DNA of 64,000 bases from Immersiella caudata. Its lineage: Eukaryota; Ascomycota; Sordariomycetes; Sordariales; Lasiosphaeriaceae. Both the position numbers and the translations under genes were made by a program. Under the pieces are notes generated by a model, which ran no database searches, was not told where the DNA came from, and saw nothing but the letters and a program-made list of their open reading frames with translations. The stretch lies in contig JAULSU010000006.1 in NCBI GenBank assembly GCA_030512335.1, forward strand, positions 4,030,001 to 4,094,000, given 5' to 3'. This document shows positions 9,708 to 21,756 of the stretch, one piece after another; within the stretch, counting starts at the first letter, position 1; every line of letters begins with the position of its first letter.

Positions 9708-11739
9708 GATGTATGGGGGGTGGATGGGTGTTGGGGAAATTGCCAAGTACAGAGGAGCGATGAGAAGCAGTGAGGAGAAAGGCTGGCTTGGTCAAACGAC
9801 TGAAGTGCCCAAAGTCGGTGACCATGGCGTCGAGAGTCAAGACTTTATACCCGCACGAACTGAAAGTCTGTCTGTCTGTCTCGGACCAGTGCAGCCATGC
9901 CCGTGCCGCGCCCGAATACTGTATGTGCCGTGAGCAGAGTGGATTCTGCTGCCTCGCGGCCGACATCCCCAAATTATGTCTTGATTGCACCGGTTGACCG
10001 CCATTCCGTGACTCGCGTAAGTGCTGGTCTCGGGGAACTGTTGGTTCTTCTGGTCAATGTGGCTGCTGACACTATTGACGCTGGTGGCTATCATGTTTGT
10101 GGGAGGTGTGTGAACGGAAAAGGGACCCTGCAGGAGCTGACTTCTTTGAACTCCTCTCTTGTGTTACCCTTCGGGCGAGGAAAGGGCCAAGCGACTCGTG
10201 TGGTTGGTAGAAAGTTAAGCCTCTCACGCGGACCTGCCCCTCCCTGCATGCACGCCACCGGGAATGCTGCAAGTGATGGCACACGTCCAGATTCAGCCCT
10301 GTTAGGCAAAATGAACAGATTGAATGATGTGATGCTGGCCGGTCAGCTTTAAGCAAAAGCTATGATTGGCCGAAGAGCGACACTCTTTTCGTGGCTTGTA
10401 ATGGCTGGCCGTGGCTGGCTGAAGGACAAGATACCACTACTTTTCTGGCGCGCGCACGTTGAGTGGTAACTTGGGAATGCTGTCCGATTCCTGGGACGTC
10501 ACACACGTCGCCCGTTGATAGCCTCGCCGCGGATAAGAGCGGGCAACTCTCAAGCCGCCCTTCGCCTGCCTCCCTAGTTTCGTGCCGCGACAGCCTTGAC
10601 CATATCTTTTCCCATCGATGCATCACACCCTCTCTGGGCAAAGTTCCCTTGTCGCGACAAATAAGGAGACAGTGGTGCAGGCAGTCGGCCGCTCCCAACA
10701 CCCTTTCGAACCCACGAACATCAAATTGCCAGTAATGGGGTATTCCGTCGGATTCCCTTTTCCAACAGGGATTTGAAACCGACCCCGATACGATTGGTAG
10801 AGGCCTCAAGCCCGTGAGCGGAGGGCGTCTGTGGGGCCGCGGGTGAGGATGAGAATCTAGGGATGGTGTTGGAGGCTCGCTTCGGGCGGTTCGGGGTTTC
10901 CTAAGAAGGGTGTCGTTGCAGAAGCGTGCAGTGGCAGTTGGATCGGCTGTCCGGAGGTGAACCTCGGGTTGAGAGGTGAGTTGAGTCCGTCTTGAGAATG
11001 GAGGCGCATTGGAGACTTCTTTGTCTCCCTATCAAGTGGTTGAATGTACCAGATTGAGTGGAAAGCGGGATGCTTCGGCAACGCGCCCACGCTCAATCAA
11101 CACTTCCTCCTCTTCACTCCTCGTCACTCCTTCTCACCCCTTCACCCCTAAGAACCCCCCAACACCCTCACAACCTCCCCACACCCCTCCCCCCCGCCAC
11201 CTCCCCCACGGTCCTCCCATCCTCATCGACAGCCCCAACATCGGCACCCATCCTAACCAAACTCGGCGACGAATACAGCCTCAATGTGGGAATCAAGTGC
11301 AATTCCTACTTCTAGCAGCCGGGCAGCCCGGAAGCCAAGTTTGTCTTTGATGATTTTAGCATGTGGGAGGAAATCTGAGGGAGCGCAAACTCTCTCTAAG
11401 CATATCAAGCAGATAGCCCGGTTGGGAAGGGGGTTTGGACTGAGACATTTCGATTCTCGCGATAGCGCGCTTTAATGTAGCCCCTGAAACAAACACTTAA
11501 TCCCTGCCAAAAAAAAAAAAAAGGTAGCTCGCGCTGACAATGTGTACCAACGAAACTCCACCAACGCCGACTCCTAACGTCCCAGCATTGGTATCTCTCC
11601 TGAACTCCTGACAACTCCGCAAATGACCGCCCTTTGTACGTGAAACCACGAAGTGCCAAGAAAACACTTGCTCTCTCGCCATAACAAGCCGCAAAACTTT
11701 GAAAATATGCACCAAAGAAGAAAATGGGACGATCACAGA
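9708..11739. other. Intergenic, 2 kb
   Basis: Lies between the 5' end of the beta-rich protein gene and the 3' end of the receptor gene. It has a C-rich low-complexity stretch at about 11100-11230 and a 13-base A run near 11510. No coding region or RNA gene could be supported. Confidence 0.45.
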
Positions 11740-13219
11740 TCATACCCTCGGCGACGTCAGCGGAGACCAGTCCCCGTCTGAGTCACAACCCCCCATGTCA
11801 TCTGTGGTTGACTCGGACCTCCTCCCTTTCCCCGGTTCACCGGTGTAGACCCTTTCAGGGTACGTAAAACTCAACGTCCCACCTTCCATCTCGATGTATG
11901 CAGGATCCTGGAAGGATACCTCGCTTGTCGAAAGCGCGACGCCAACTCCGTTGATGCTGTCCCTATTCTTGGGAGAGTTCGAATATGAATGTGAATGTCT
12001 GTGTGAATGGATGCTGATACCCCCGCTGATATTCTTGCTTCGTGAGTGTGAGTGGTATGCGAATGGCTGCCCCTTCGTGCCTGTCCCGGGACGTGTGGGG
12101 GAGCTGCTCGGCGCTGTTGACCCGTGCGTGTGGGTTTCGACGTCCTTGCCTTGGATGTGAAGAAAGAAGCGCGGGAAGGATGGCATGCAGCCTACGAGGA
12201 TGGTGCCGCAGTATTCGATCATCCTGGGGCTGGTTAGAGAGAGCATGGACAGAGAGAGTTGGCGTACGTACGTCCAAATGCCGACTTTGGTGATGAGCCA
12301 TGTCAGATCAGGGTCCCAGAGAAGGGGGACACGTAAGACCACGCCCGCGATGGCGATCGCACAAGTTCTGCACGGTGTTAGCGTAGTAGAGACAGGAAGG
12401 AAAGGAGACTGACAGAATTCCAACGGCAAAGACGGCCGAGATGCCAACCTTGCGCTTCAGGGGCAACTGAAGTCGCCAGATGGCCCAGAGCGGCGTGATG
12501 AGGATGCCGATGTCGAGGAAGAGATTGACAGCACCTTGCACGACGATGGCTGCAGCAACGTCGATGCAGTGCCCTTCGAGAAATGGCGTCCAAGTCTTCT
12601 CCCGCGGTCTGTCACGTGTCAGTCATGTACCCGGCAAACAAGGGGTGAGAGATGGACGCACGTGCACTGAAAAGTAAAGGTGAAGATGGCTGAGATATAG
12701 TACGCAGCGCACATGAACAATAACGCATGAATCATCCAAAATGTCGAGTCCCGTATCTGGCCGGGACAGAAGAGGCGGCGGAACTGAAAGAGGATGGAGC
12801 ACTTTGCGAAGAACATGGTCGGGGCGTTGGTGATTTCGGCAAGGTACGACATGTAAGAAAGATGGGGAACATCGAGAAGTCGTACATCGTAGAGATGGCG
12901 AGAGAAGCCATCTGCCGATACGATGATGAACATGGCATCCCATGTGATGATGCCAATCTGGACAGGTCAGCACGTATGCTTCATGAGGACAACTTCGACA
13001 TACCGTTCCGATGATGGCGCACCACTCCTCAGCGCGCATCTCCTTCAGAAGAACCGCCTTGGTGTAGATGCGAATCGCGAGCGCCGTCGTCATCACGATG
13101 ATGCTCGTGACGCCCACACCAAACACAACCGAGTGCAGGTTTTCCGGGTCGTCGAAATTGGGGATGTGCCCTGACGGTGGCACCATCGCCGGGATGTTGT
13201 CGAGACTGAACGTCGCCAT
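11740..13219 (-). CDS. PTH11-like seven-helix membrane receptor
   Basis: Five exons (13219-13004, 12957-12662, 12608-12414, 12367-12272, 12223-11740) join in frame to 428 residues. All four introns (46, 53, 46 and 48 nt) carry CTGAC or CTAAC branch sites; the last (GTACGT...CCCCAG) would otherwise read through as ordinary sequence. The protein has an extracellular N-terminus, about seven hydrophobic helices, and the family landmarks AEEW, LWDPDLTWLITKVGIWT and ILVGCMPSFPRFF. The tail of about 130 residues is hydrophilic, with His/Ser repeats and an acidic end. Proteins of this fungal rhodopsin-like/SAT4 family at the plasma membrane sense host or nutrient surfaces. The CFEM domain of classical PTH11 is absent. 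Ligand unknown. Confidence 0.88.
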
Positions 13220-14521
13220 GGCGCCTGCGCGTCCTCCCAAATCGAAAAAAAAAACAACCAAATGCCTCAGACGCCCACCCTTCCCAAGTACCGGGTCCCA
13301 AAATCCATTTTCCGTCGTCGATTATTGCGCTGCGTTGAAGAAGCAGACCAAAATCCGCCGTCCCTGATCCGGGGAACCCTCCCACTTGAACCCCCCCCTC
13401 GGGAAGCCGGCATTCTAAATTCTTAGAATCCTGACCGTTAAGGCGCGCCATAAAAGGGGCGGTGGTGCATGTTTGCCTCCCACCAACGCACACCAAGAAA
13501 GCCCCGGACCAACCAGATCGCCAGGCGGCCCCCTCGGCGGCCCCCGGCGCAGCCACCCACCGCGCAGAACGGGCTCCCTCCCGCGCCATTGGTTTGTGTA
13601 ATGTGGGGCAGCACGGCGCCTCCGCAAGTCGACCACTGGGCAGTCTAGAATTGGGAACATTGGGATCGGAGCTGGGATGCTACGCCACTGCAGGCGGCCC
13701 CCAGGGCCAGCAATGCGGCCTGGTTGGAGGGCGGGCCGCGGGGTCGCAGGGTCATCACGACCGCTGGAGGCCTTGTTGACACATGATTGGGAGGTGCTTG
13801 TAGGGCGGATTGCTGGGCATTGCGTGATGTGCGCGTGGTTGCAAGGGGGATGATATTCGTTGATGATTGTGATGGAGGTGATATTGAAAAATGATGGGGA
13901 ATTGGGAACATGCAGGTTGAAATGAGACGAGGGGGATTGATTTTGCGGGGAGGAAATGCGATTGGGTCAACTTGGGAAGGAAGTCGCGATGGTTGGGCGT
14001 GGGATGCGGGCCGCTCCACACCACAATGGGATTGTTTGTCCTCGCCGCATCGACGCGTTATCCCCCACTTTCCGTGATTTTGAGAGTGTGGGTGGAAGTT
14101 ACGACTGAGGGCATTCAGGGAAAGGCAAAAAGTGCCCACTTCCGCAGGTGGGCGGGTGCCGCAGGATGGGTCGTTTATGTTGCGCACGATTCGAACACAT
14201 AGTATCAAGTTAACTACCACTTGTCCTCTCTTGGCCGTCGCAAAGGCGTTTTAGCTCGAGGCCGTATGCCTAGGACCTTTTGAAAAGGTTACCGCGAGAA
14301 AATAAGCCACAACCCCGAAGTGAAAAAAACGATGTTGTCGACGACGGCAAGTGCCGGCTTCCCGTGGCTTCGGGGCCCTTGTGCCCCTGTTTCAGCCACA
14401 ATTTCCACATTCGCCCAGGCTGAACAAAAAGGGGAAATGGTTGATGAACATCGACGCGGTTGAATGAGTTTTGCTTCGTCCCAATGTTTTCAACTCATGT
14501 GCGAATGCGGGAGGTGTAAAA
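13220..14521. other. Intergenic between divergent receptor and NLR genes
   Basis: About 1.3 kb shared promoter space of two genes pointing away from each other. No motif, tRNA or repeat array that I can support. Confidence 0.45.
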
Positions 14522-17500
14522 ATGAAAGTCGTGTTCTGGTGCGTCTTCTTCTGGGTGCTGGTCGCCGGCTACGCGGAATCGCCTGGTTCTGAAGGGGAGC
14601 ACACAACCTCGCGCGTGGGGGTCAAAGTTCTCGCGCCCGGATTGTCGCCAGCTGTGGAGTGAGTTCCCATCGTCTTTTTGTGTGGAAGTATAACGACTCA
14701 CGGGCTCGATCTAGTGTCGTTGCGGTTCACGGGCTCGATGGAACCTGGAACGAAACATGGAGAGCCGACAACGGCGTCTTCTGGCTCAGGGACCTGCTCC
14801 CTGATGTCTTGCCGCATGCCCGCATTCTATCATATGGTTACGATTCGAGGACATATGCATCTTCGTCTATCTCTGACCAGTTCATATACGACCACGCCAA
14901 GGCCTTGGTCGCTGAGCTTGCTGCCTTTCGGGAGTATACCAACACAAGAAGCCGCCCCATCATCTTTGTTGCACACAGCCTGGGAGGCCTTGTTGTGAAG
15001 AGCGTTCGTTTTCCCTATCCCTTTCGGATGATACATAACGAAAGGGTTCTGGCTACTTACACACGGCACACGATAGGCGTTGATCCATTCCGACTCCGCT
15101 CGGCCTGGTGGTAGGGAGCGAGACAAGAGCATTTCGCTCTCCACGACGTCTATCTTCTTCTTTGGTACGCCTCATCGGGGGAGCCAAGGTGTCTCGGTGG
15201 GCCTGCTTTTGGTTCAAGCACGTTCCATCTTCATGAAGACGAGCTCCCGTCTTCTCCAGCACCTAGCCGAAAACTCCGAGTGGCTTCAGATGCAGCAAGG
15301 GCAGTTTGCGGATATCAGTCGAGAGTTCAACATCAAATTCTTCTATGAGCTCCTGCCAACCAAGGTGTCATCGTACAGGGAGATTATGGTGTGTGCCCGT
15401 TCCAACCCTTTTTTTTTTTTTTTTTTTTTTTCAGAACGAATGTAAAAAGACACTTAGCTGACAACTCATGACTTCGGCAGTTTGTCCCCAAGCATTCCGC
15501 CGTCATACCAGAGATGGTCAATTCTGAAGAGGTGGCCATGGATGCCGATCACGTTTCGATGGTCAAGTTTAGGTTGCCGGATGACGAAAACTTTGTCAAA
15601 GTGGCGCGGAGGATATCATCCGTGGCGGAATCTGCTGAGACTCATGTCAAAATCAAGTGGGAAACATGGCGAAGGGTGAAGGGTGAGCAAAGGGTACCTT
15701 GGCGCATCGCTTAGATATTTCGGGGCGCAACTTGGACCGTGATTATACTGACTCCCGTCCCAGCTGCAGCAACGCAACACTCACTGTTTCGAATCCCAAT
15801 GGAAATTCGCCACTGGAGGAACACAAAATTCACAGGCAGGGAAAACATCCTGTCGCGCGTTGAGTTGCAGTTCTCACACCTGGCCACCGATGAAGCGCAA
15901 GTCGTTGCCCTCCATGGCGTCGGCGGTGTTGGGAAGACTCAGGTTGCTTTGGAATTTGCGTGGAGGTACAAAGAGGAATTCGACGGCATCTTCTGGTTCG
16001 ACGGCTCAAGCGAGCGGACACTGGAGTCAGGCATACAGGATTCAATACTTCGCATCCTGAATCACTATAAGCTGAATGGCCACCAGGATCATCCGATAAG
16101 CGTAGCGTTCCGAGACATGCTTGGACTCGACAAACAAGGGGTGGACCAAATGACAAACGACAACTTCCGCAACGCCAACGAGGGCTGGCCTTTATTCCAC
16201 CAATGGCTTGCCATGGAGCCCACAGCAAGGTGGTTACTCATTTTCGACAACGTCGACGACGTGGAGTCTTTTAACATTCGAAATTTTCTCCCCAGATCCT
16301 CGGGTTGTCACATCATTGTCACAAGCCGTCGGGCAGACTTGAGCCTCGCATTTCAGTCAGTGGAAATCCTTGAGCTGGAGGTGAAGGAAAGTGTGGAGAT
16401 GCTTGCGACTTATGCCGGTATCCCCATCACGGGGGGTAGTACAGGTGAGTGAACGCCTCTCTTCCCTCCCTCCCTCCCCCCCCCCCCCAAAAAAAGGAAA
16501 AAAAAGAAAAATAGAACTAAAAGAATTCAATGGCACCCCATCAAGGAAGAAATGCGCTAATACAGGCCGGGAAGATGAACAAGACGCGATTGGCCTAGTC
16601 CAAACGCTCGGCTACCTCCCCTTGGCTATTGCGCAAGCCGGAGCCTACATGCGGATGCAGGGACTTCATCATCCAATTCAGTCTTATGTCGAGATTTATC
16701 ACCGAAACGCGGCCAGGCTGCTTCAAGAACGGCCGAGCACTTCGACCTGGGACTATGGAAACTGCACTGTTTTCACCACATGGGAGGTATCTTTTGCGGC
16801 TATCAGGCAAAGCTCTCCGGATGCCGCCGAATTGTTCTTGACCTGTGGGTTTCTCGACAGAGAGGACATTCCGGAGCATTTCTTTCGATATGGCCATGGA
16901 AAGAAAGACGACGGTAAGCCCACGCTTCGCATATGCTGTTGTGTGGGTGAAATGGCTCACTAACTACCATCCTACGATACAGACATTTCGGTCGAGCTCG
17001 CGTTTCGCAAGCTACGGTCTTACTCGCTCATCCAACCGTCGCCCTCAACGCACAATGGGTATTCCATCCACCCTCTGGTGCATTTCTGGGCCAGAGAACG
17101 GCTTGGTGAGAAGGCCAAGAAGAATTATGCTACATCTGCCATCAAGCTGCTATTCGGGGCTCTTGAAGTGTCGAAAACGTCACGTGACTTCCGTCTCGAC
17201 AATACGAGTCGATACATGAATCACTACGACAAGGTCGTAGAGAATCTTGCACAGCTAGGCACACCTTCAGGCAGAAACACCTACCAGGCTCCATGTCCTC
17301 TAGTTCCATTCACCTTTGTCCCAAAGAACTCGACTAAACCTCTGGAGACCAAGTGGCCGATGAAATTCTTATGGGGGCTTGCCGCCGGCTTGAGGTACTG
17401 GACCACCAAAATTGCTCGGGAGGAAGTCATGGGGGTGAGAGATAGCCTGGCACGATGGACTGTGGAAAGTTGGACAAGCGGTCTGGGATACAGGCCATGG

Positions 17501-19045
17501 GCATACGTGATGCGGCAGATTCACCTTTACCCCGGACCGCTGGGGGACGAACGCTGGGAGAAAACCAACTGCTGGATTCTTGCCGAGATGCAACAGGCAT
17601 TGCCCTTCGCGCATGTCGATGTGCTCTTGACCGTCTCTCGACTCGCAAAGGCTCTCTTCAAACAGGAGCGGTTTTCCGAAAGTCTCCCATGGCATTTGTG
17701 GTATCTTGACCGTGTTGACCATGGTTTCAACCTGGACAATGGTGAAGGAACCACCTTGGACACGGTGTACTACGCTGCCGTTGCCTACTGGGAGCTTGGG
17801 ATGAGGAGAGAGGCGCGTGCCATGCTGGACCGCCTTCCGAATGCGCACTTTATGCCGGAGCGTTGGTTCAACCGCAATTTGGACGGTCGCATGGTTGAGA
17901 CGCTGTCGATTCTCTCGACGTGGGCCGAGTTGGCAATGGGAGCTCGTGACTGGGGTCTCGCTCTGGAGATTTATCTCGGCCTGGTGGAAAGAACAAAACC
18001 TGGGTCCCCAAAGGCAAGGCGAGACAGCGGTGCCTTCGTCATGCACAGTCTAAACGCCGTCGTCGCCTATACCATGAAGGAAAATCTCACGGAAGCGGCA
18101 CGCCATCTCTCAAACGTCATCTCCCTACCACCGCATCGAGTAGTACCAACCGACATCGGTCAAGCGGCATACACGCAGCATGCAGCTCTGCTGCTCGCCC
18201 TTGCGTACAACTGGTCCGACATGCAAGACGAGGCCACGGATCTGCTGCTCTGGCTGAAAAACAGCTTCTCTCATCCGTTCGCATTTCTTCCTGTCGTGGA
18301 TCTCCGGAAACTCGACTGCGACGCCATGCTCCCTCGGATGGCGTGGGAGCCCAAGGCGAAAATATGGATATATAGCCAAATATCTGGACGACCCCGCCCT
18401 GAGGACTGTCGATCACCCATGCATCTCGTCTATATGAGACTGGAGCCGATGCTCAAGGACGAAGCGTGGGCCATGGCTTGGCACTCGAGGACGGGCCAGG
18501 CTCTCTACGAGTCCGGCCTGTTTTCTGACGCTCTGGGGCTTTATCAAGCGTCGTGGGCATTGGCAGCGGACCAAAGAACATGCTGGGAGAATTACCATCT
18601 CCTGACGCAAATGGCAGCGTGCTTGAAGGAGCTGGGAAGGAAGGAGGAGGCACGACAGCCCCTCATGGAGTGGTTTACGACGCTTTCCATCTGCGATGAG
18701 GACGAAGCGGCAAGGTTGGCGTGGTATCTGGCCGACTGGCTGATCTTGACAGGCGCACTGGACATTGCAGTTCAGGTGGCCTTGTCGACCGTTTCCCTTT
18801 TGCTGCTGGCCAAGCATGGCGAAGAGTTTGTCCCTTCGAGAGCCGGCTATTTTCGAAGTATTGGGGCCGATGCTGAGGCTGATGCACTGGAATCTGTGCT
18901 CAACGCCGCGCAATCACACCTCTCGCAACCATGTCACCGACACGAGGGTCTCATTTTTTGGGTGGAGAGGGTCATTGTTACGGAAAAGTACTTGGCTGTT
19001 GCTGTGGAGGGGGGTTTCAAACGAGAGGGATATTCGGAAGTATGA
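14522..19045 (+). CDS. NLR (STAND) protein: alpha/beta hydrolase - NB-ARC - alpha-solenoid
   Basis: Seven exons (14522-14658, 14715-15003, 15077-15388, 15481-15682, 15764-16444, 16566-16913, 16983-19045) encode 1343 residues in one frame. Residues 47-290 are an alpha/beta hydrolase of the SesB type: VVAVHGLDG, nucleophile elbow AHSLGG with Ser134, FFFGTPHRG, and a candidate catalytic His270 in DADHVSM. Residues 320-690 are an NB-ARC ATPase: GVGGVGKT (Lys371), Walker B LLIFDNVDD at 471-479, sensor HIIVTSR, LGYLPLA near 555-561, and HPLV at 686-689 as the MHD-like winged-helix motif. The rest is helical, TPR-like but degenerate. Such fungal NLRs act in non-self recognition and cell death. The first exon encodes a hydrophobic leader (VVFWCVFFWVLVAG), which is unusual and makes the start uncertain. 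Confidence 0.87.
15409..15431 (+). repeat. T23 homopolymer inside an NLR intron
   Basis: An uninterrupted run of 23 T lies within intron 3 of the NLR gene (15389-15480), upstream of the branch site GCTGAC. Its length probably varies between strains. Confidence 0.9.
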
Positions 19046-19287
19046 TGATACCTCACGTGTAAATTGACTTGGGGGCTATGAGCTAGTCCGAAGGGCCGTT
19101 ATCAAGAAGTCAAACTTCCACGACCAACACGAGAAGGGAATCAAACATGTCCAAAGTCTAACTGAAGACACCCCAAACCCCAAACCCCTACCCCCCAAAA
19201 CATCACCTCACTCACATACTCACTCACTCACTCACTCACTCACTCACCCCCAATCTCACTCACTCCCAATCTCACTCACTCCCAATC
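19046..19287. other. Spacer between convergent NLR and secreted-protein genes
   Basis: The 3' flanks of two converging genes. The distal part is the CACT/minisatellite array described separately. Confidence 0.5.
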
Positions 19288-19320
19288 TCACTCACTCCCA
19301 ATCTCACTCACTCCCAATCT
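19203..19320. repeat. CACT microsatellite grading into a 16-bp minisatellite
   Basis: About eight CACT/CTCA units (19218-19247) run into four near-identical copies of CTCACTCACTCCCAAT from about 19255. The array overlaps the 3' end of the convergent gene at 19288-19880. Confidence 0.9.
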
Positions 19321-19880
19321 CCCGCCAATAGGCGGCTTCCCAGGATCTCCCCCCTCACCGCCACAGCCTCCCGGACAGATGCGGAAGCTCAAAAATCCCC
19401 GCGGCTCCTGCGCACACCCCTTCCACCTCGCGTTGACGTTGATCGGATGTTGCCCTCCGCAATTCTCGTTTTGGTACATGGCATAGCTGCTGAACTCGCC
19501 CGAGTACAGCAGGGAGTACATCCACATTCGACGGCCCGAGTCAACAAAGGTGATGCACGCGTCGGATTGGTCGAGGTAAAAGGTCCAGGTGTGGCTGCGG
19601 CCGCCGTTGCAGTTGTGGCTGTCGAGGTAGGCGGTGACTTGGGTGTAGCGGTTTTCGCGGTGGGGGCCGAAGCTTGGTTTCTTGTCAGCATTTCTTCATC
19701 ATTTTTTTGGAGGGTCGGTTTTCGTGGGGTAGCTACGTTGCGGACGCGCGTTGATGACCTTGAGCTGGGGCGGCTCGATCAGGGCGGTTGAGTCCTCGGG
19801 GGCTGCGTCGATGGGCTCGGCAGGGCATTGGAGAGGAGAGAGAGGGTGGCGAGTTGAAGATAGAAGATGAGGGTCTTCAT
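19288..19880 (-). pseudogene. Small secreted protein, apparently frameshifted
   Basis: An ATG at 19880 starts a good signal peptide (MKTLIFYLQLATLSLLSNA), but that frame hits TGA after 33 codons. A second frame starting in the same stretch reads PIDAAPEDSTALIEPPQLK. A further exon (about 19676 down to 19288) reads RENRYTQVTAYLDSHNC, with Cys residues at conserved-looking spacing and a glycine-rich tail. A likely intron (GTCATC...GCTGACAAG) joins the last two parts. No splice site links signal and body, so a one-base indel, real or a sequencing error in a CT run, is needed. The C-terminal residues and the stop fall inside the minisatellite. If intact it would be a secreted, cysteine-containing protein of unknown role. 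Confidence 0.45.
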
Positions 19881-20550
19881 GGTGACAAAGTTTGACGGTT
19901 GGTGATTATTTTGTGTGTGTTGGTTTGAATGGTGATGAGCCTGAGAAGTGAATGGTCATGAGACGGGCTAACGACCCCCTTTTATAATCACAATTATACG
20001 CTCCAGAGCTCCATGATTCCGGGCATGATGCTTACTCTGGATACGAGGCCGCGATTTCATACATCACCGATTCTTTCAATGCTGAGCCCTGTCACCGACT
20101 CAATACAGAGCGGTCGATATCACCTTCCCAACCAGTGCCTACCCCAAAAAGTAGCTCAACTTATGAACCTCGTCAGGGGTGTAGCTGCCAGGTAAAGTAC
20201 GAGTTTCCTTTCTCAGTTTTTTATGCCTCATCGACACCAAAGCGAGGTAGGTAGTCAAGCTACGCCGCTAATCACAATGCCCTGACCCTCATGACCCTGG
20301 CATTGCTGACCATGATGACGTTCACCCTTTTTCCAGACAGAGGTTTCTCGGTCGACCATTCGGGCCTCAAGCACTGCGTTATGGACGATAGCATGAGGTG
20401 ATATCGTAAAAAGAAAGAAAAAAAGAAAGAAAAAAGGAAAGAAAAAAAAGGCAGTGCGGCTTACCTACCTGCTAGCCAGATTTCACGCAGGTGGACCGGG
20501 ATGAAGAAAACGTGCATGCTGTGTTATCTCATCACAAGCCTCAAATCCAC
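19881..20550. other. Intergenic with A-rich tract
   Basis: Upstream of the secreted-protein locus. It contains an A/G-rich low-complexity tract at about 20408-20450 and no supportable gene. Confidence 0.45.
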
Positions 20551-21604
20551 CTACATTTGCACAATCTCCGTCTGAAACTCAGCCTCCGTTCCCATCAGCG
20601 AGACCTCTATAAAAATCACGGGCATACCGCACCAATCGCATATTCCCTCCACATCGACATCCTCCCCCCAGCTAAACACCTCAATCTTCCTCCCTAACTT
20701 TCCGCTTCCCAGCCTATCTTTTGCACCCTCCCTCACAATCCTCAGCCCGTCTTGGTCGTTGCTCCCAAGTGGCACCCACCCTCCAAGATCATTCCCTACG
20801 TCGATGTAGATGCAGACTGGTGGCTTGCAAAGGGTAGAACGGATTGGTTTCCTACGACCGGCTCCTTGTCGTGTTTTTGAAGGGACTGGTGCTTCCGCTC
20901 CAAACTGACCAACTGCCCGGCAGAGCCAGTACCGTAGCTACCGAGGACTACCACAGCCCTGCCGTAGCTGGAAGAAGGGGGGAGGTAGTAGATTTGTCTG
21001 TTTTGTGACGAAAGTGGGAGCATGACGGGAAGTTTTGGTACTGTGATGATTGGTTCTGTTCTGTTCCGGGCTCACTTTCACCCGATGTGGGAGGACTCGG
21101 GAACAGCCCAACGCGGAAGTCGTTGAGGTGGTAGCCGCTGATGGTGAAGTGGAGGTGTGAAGTAGTCCAAGTAAAACTGAAAGGGAGTCGGGCGAGGGAC
21201 AGCCCGGCAAATGTGCCAAACGTGACTTTGGCTTTGTGGATCAGCTTGGGAGGGGGAGCTGTAGATTGTTTTGCGGGCGGAAAGACGGTGGGTTGTGGGG
21301 AAGAGGGAGAGGGTCATGCTGGGTTTAGGGGGCACTTTGGATGTGTTTTGGTACCAAAAAGGATCTGTGTGGAGCATAAAGCTGGGTATGTCTCCTTCAT
21401 GCCGCCCATGAAGCTGGCCGGCCCCAGCATCCCGGTCAAGCACCTATCGACTTCTCCAAAGAAGTGCTCACCCTCCTTCAGAACGCGCTCATTACCCAGC
21501 ATGCAACTGCTTCGGCGGATCAGGTACGACCATTCCTCAATGAGGTGTCTATAGTCCAGTCTTACATCGCGCACTGGAGATGTTCTGCCATGACACAAGG
21601 TCAA
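20551..21604 (-). pseudogene. Unrecognised, probably decayed multi-segment coding locus
   Basis: Three protein-like stretches lie in order on the minus strand. At 21604-21314 a helical segment contains DYRHLIEEWSYLIRRSSCML and HFFGEVDRCLTGMLG. At about 21310-21050, in the same frame after a single TGA, comes HKAKVTFGTFAGLSLARLPF and HFTISGYHLNDFRVGLF. At about 20850-20551 a segment with VCIYIDVGNDLGGWVPLGSN and DVEGICDWCGMPVIFIEV ends in a stop. The phases do not join by obvious splice sites. I do not recognise the family. It could be a real gene with introns I failed to place, or a relic. Its neighbours on both sides are also broken. Confidence 0.35.
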
Positions 21605-21756
21605 GTGTCAGCATCGACTCTCAACCAGCCCTTTGACATGGATGTTGTGGACTACCACTCCGTTGAATCAGGTCTGCAGCCTGGAGATCTTGGACGTTCT
21701 CGCTAACTGTCTTGACGTAATTCTTGGCCTTTAGCTGAATTGTTCTAGGACCCGTG

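Noticed and set aside
8262..9773. 503-codon plus-strand frame
   Set aside because: Exact antisense shadow of the beta-rich protein at 8205-9707. Gly/Val/Asp/Arg-biased with no domain.
14471..14662. Separate small secreted protein upstream of the NLR
   Set aside because: A GTGAGT donor at 14659 and acceptor CTAG at 14714 join it in frame to AVHGLDG, so it is the NLR's first exon.
19203..19320. CRISPR-like regular repeats
   Set aside because: Units are adjacent with no unique spacers. It is a simple eukaryotic micro/minisatellite.
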